From contig CATPAW010000068.1 of assembly GCA_955652255.1 (NCBI GenBank), positions 1-6,080 on the forward strand: a stretch of 6,080 nucleotides of DNA, read 5' to 3'. Positions 5,648 through 6,080 of this stretch are shown here, in pieces. The notes beneath the pieces were generated by a model. The model ran no database searches. It saw only the letters and a list, made by a program, of their open reading frames with translations, and was not told where the DNA came from. A program made the translations under genes and the position numbers. Position 1 is the first letter of the stretch, and each line of letters starts with the position of its first letter. The DNA is from an uncultured Chthoniobacterales bacterium (GTDB taxonomy: Bacteria > Verrucomicrobiota > Verrucomicrobiia > Chthoniobacterales > UBA10450).

Positions 5648-6080
5648 ATGAAACCGCGCAAAGCCGCCGTCGTTTTTATTTTCGTCACCGTGACCCTCGA
5701 CATGTTGGCGATTGGTTTGATCGCGCCGGTCCTGCCAAAATTGATCCTCGATTTTCTCGGCGGCAATATGAAGGTCGCGGCCGACTGGAATGGAATCTTC
5801 GGAACGGTGTTCGCGGCGATGCAATTTTTCTTCTCGCCCGTGCTCGGCGTTTTGTCCGACCGCTTCGGGCGCCGGCCGGTGATCCTCTTGTCGAACCTGG
5901 GGCTCGGTCTCGATTACGTTGTCATGGCTGTGGCGCCGACGATGAGCTGGCTTTTTCTCGGACGCATCATATCCGGCATTACTTCCTCGAGTATTCCAAC
6001 GGTGATGGCTTACATCGCGGACGTGGTCCCAAGAGAAAAACGCGCCGGCGCTTTTGGAATGGTCGGGGTCGCGTTTGGTC
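5648..6080 (+). CDS. TetA-like MFS drug-efflux transporter (partial, C-terminus outside window)
   Basis: The frame is open for 144 codons from ATG 5648 to the right edge, covering about the first four membrane helices of a 12-helix transporter. LDMLAIGLIAPVLP (17-30) matches the first helix of the TetA/Tet(B) class (LD...GIGLIMPVLP). GVLSDRFGRRP (67-77) is the MFS motif A loop between helices 2 and 3, with the conserved Asp71. LDYVVMAVAPT and LFLGRIISGIT (around 88-112) follow the TetA pattern of helices 3 and 4, and AYIADVVPREKRA is the usual loop after helix 4. The expected role is proton-coupled export of a small molecule from the inner membrane. Tetracycline is only one candidate, because many environmental homologues have unknown substrates. 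The start codon follows a hairpin/direct-repeat structure and lacks a good Shine-Dalgarno. A divergent TetR-type repressor is absent; the divergent neighbour is the SET gene. Confidence 0.92.
   Translation, partial: MKPRKAAVVFIFVTVTLDMLAIGLIAPVLPKLILDFLGGNMKVAADWNGIFGTVFAAMQFFFSPVLGVLSDRFGRRPVILLSNLGLGLDYVVMAVAPTMSWLFLGRIISGITSSSIPTVMAYIADVVPREKRAGAFGMVGVAFG

Noticed and set aside
1..6080. tRNA, rRNA, CRISPR array or transposase
   Set aside because: No cloverleaf, rRNA-like sequence, spaced direct-repeat array or transposase motif was found on either strand by reading.

Overview
This window most likely comes from a soil-type Verrucomicrobium (Spartobacteria/Chthoniobacterales-like). The reasons are the three-membrane-span TolB-like/TPR protein at the left edge, a type I recognise from that group, moderately GC-rich coding DNA, no clear Shine-Dalgarno sequence before most genes, and short GC-rich palindromes and CACAGATT-type repeats in the gaps. 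The assignment is by pattern memory and no search was run.

Layout from left to right. (1) 1-1002, minus: 5' part of a membrane-anchored TolB-like/TPR protein, running off the left edge. (2) 1078-2025, minus: an ArsR-type winged-helix DNA-binding domain fused to a SAM/SAH-binding methyltransferase fold. This is the architecture of SahR, the SAH-responsive repressor of SAM-cycle genes described in Proteobacteria. (3) 2026-2126: divergent control region with two dyads that could be operators. (4) 2127-3305, plus: metK (SAM synthetase). (5) 3310-4743, plus: ahcY (SAH hydrolase), 4 nt after metK and so almost certainly in the same operon. (6) 4744-5034: gap with a period-10 repeat, palindromes and a 57-codon ORF that looks like the C-terminal stump of a TMEM175 (DUF1211) type membrane protein. 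(7) 5035-5565, minus: SET-domain protein-lysine methyltransferase with a post-SET zinc site. (8) 5566-5647: divergent gap with a hairpin bracketed by 10-bp direct repeats. (9) 5648-6080, plus: start of a TetA-like MFS efflux transporter, running off the right edge.

How it works together. MetK makes SAM from methionine and ATP. Methyltransferases, possibly including the nearby SET enzyme, turn it into SAH, and AhcY removes the inhibitory SAH. The divergent regulator has an intact nucleotide-binding motif and no cysteines, so it is better explained as a SAH/SAM sensor controlling metK-ahcY than as a metal sensor or arsenite methylase. The core is thus a self-contained SAM-cycle operon with its own product-sensing switch. 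The outer genes (TPR, SET, MFS) have no demonstrated link to it.
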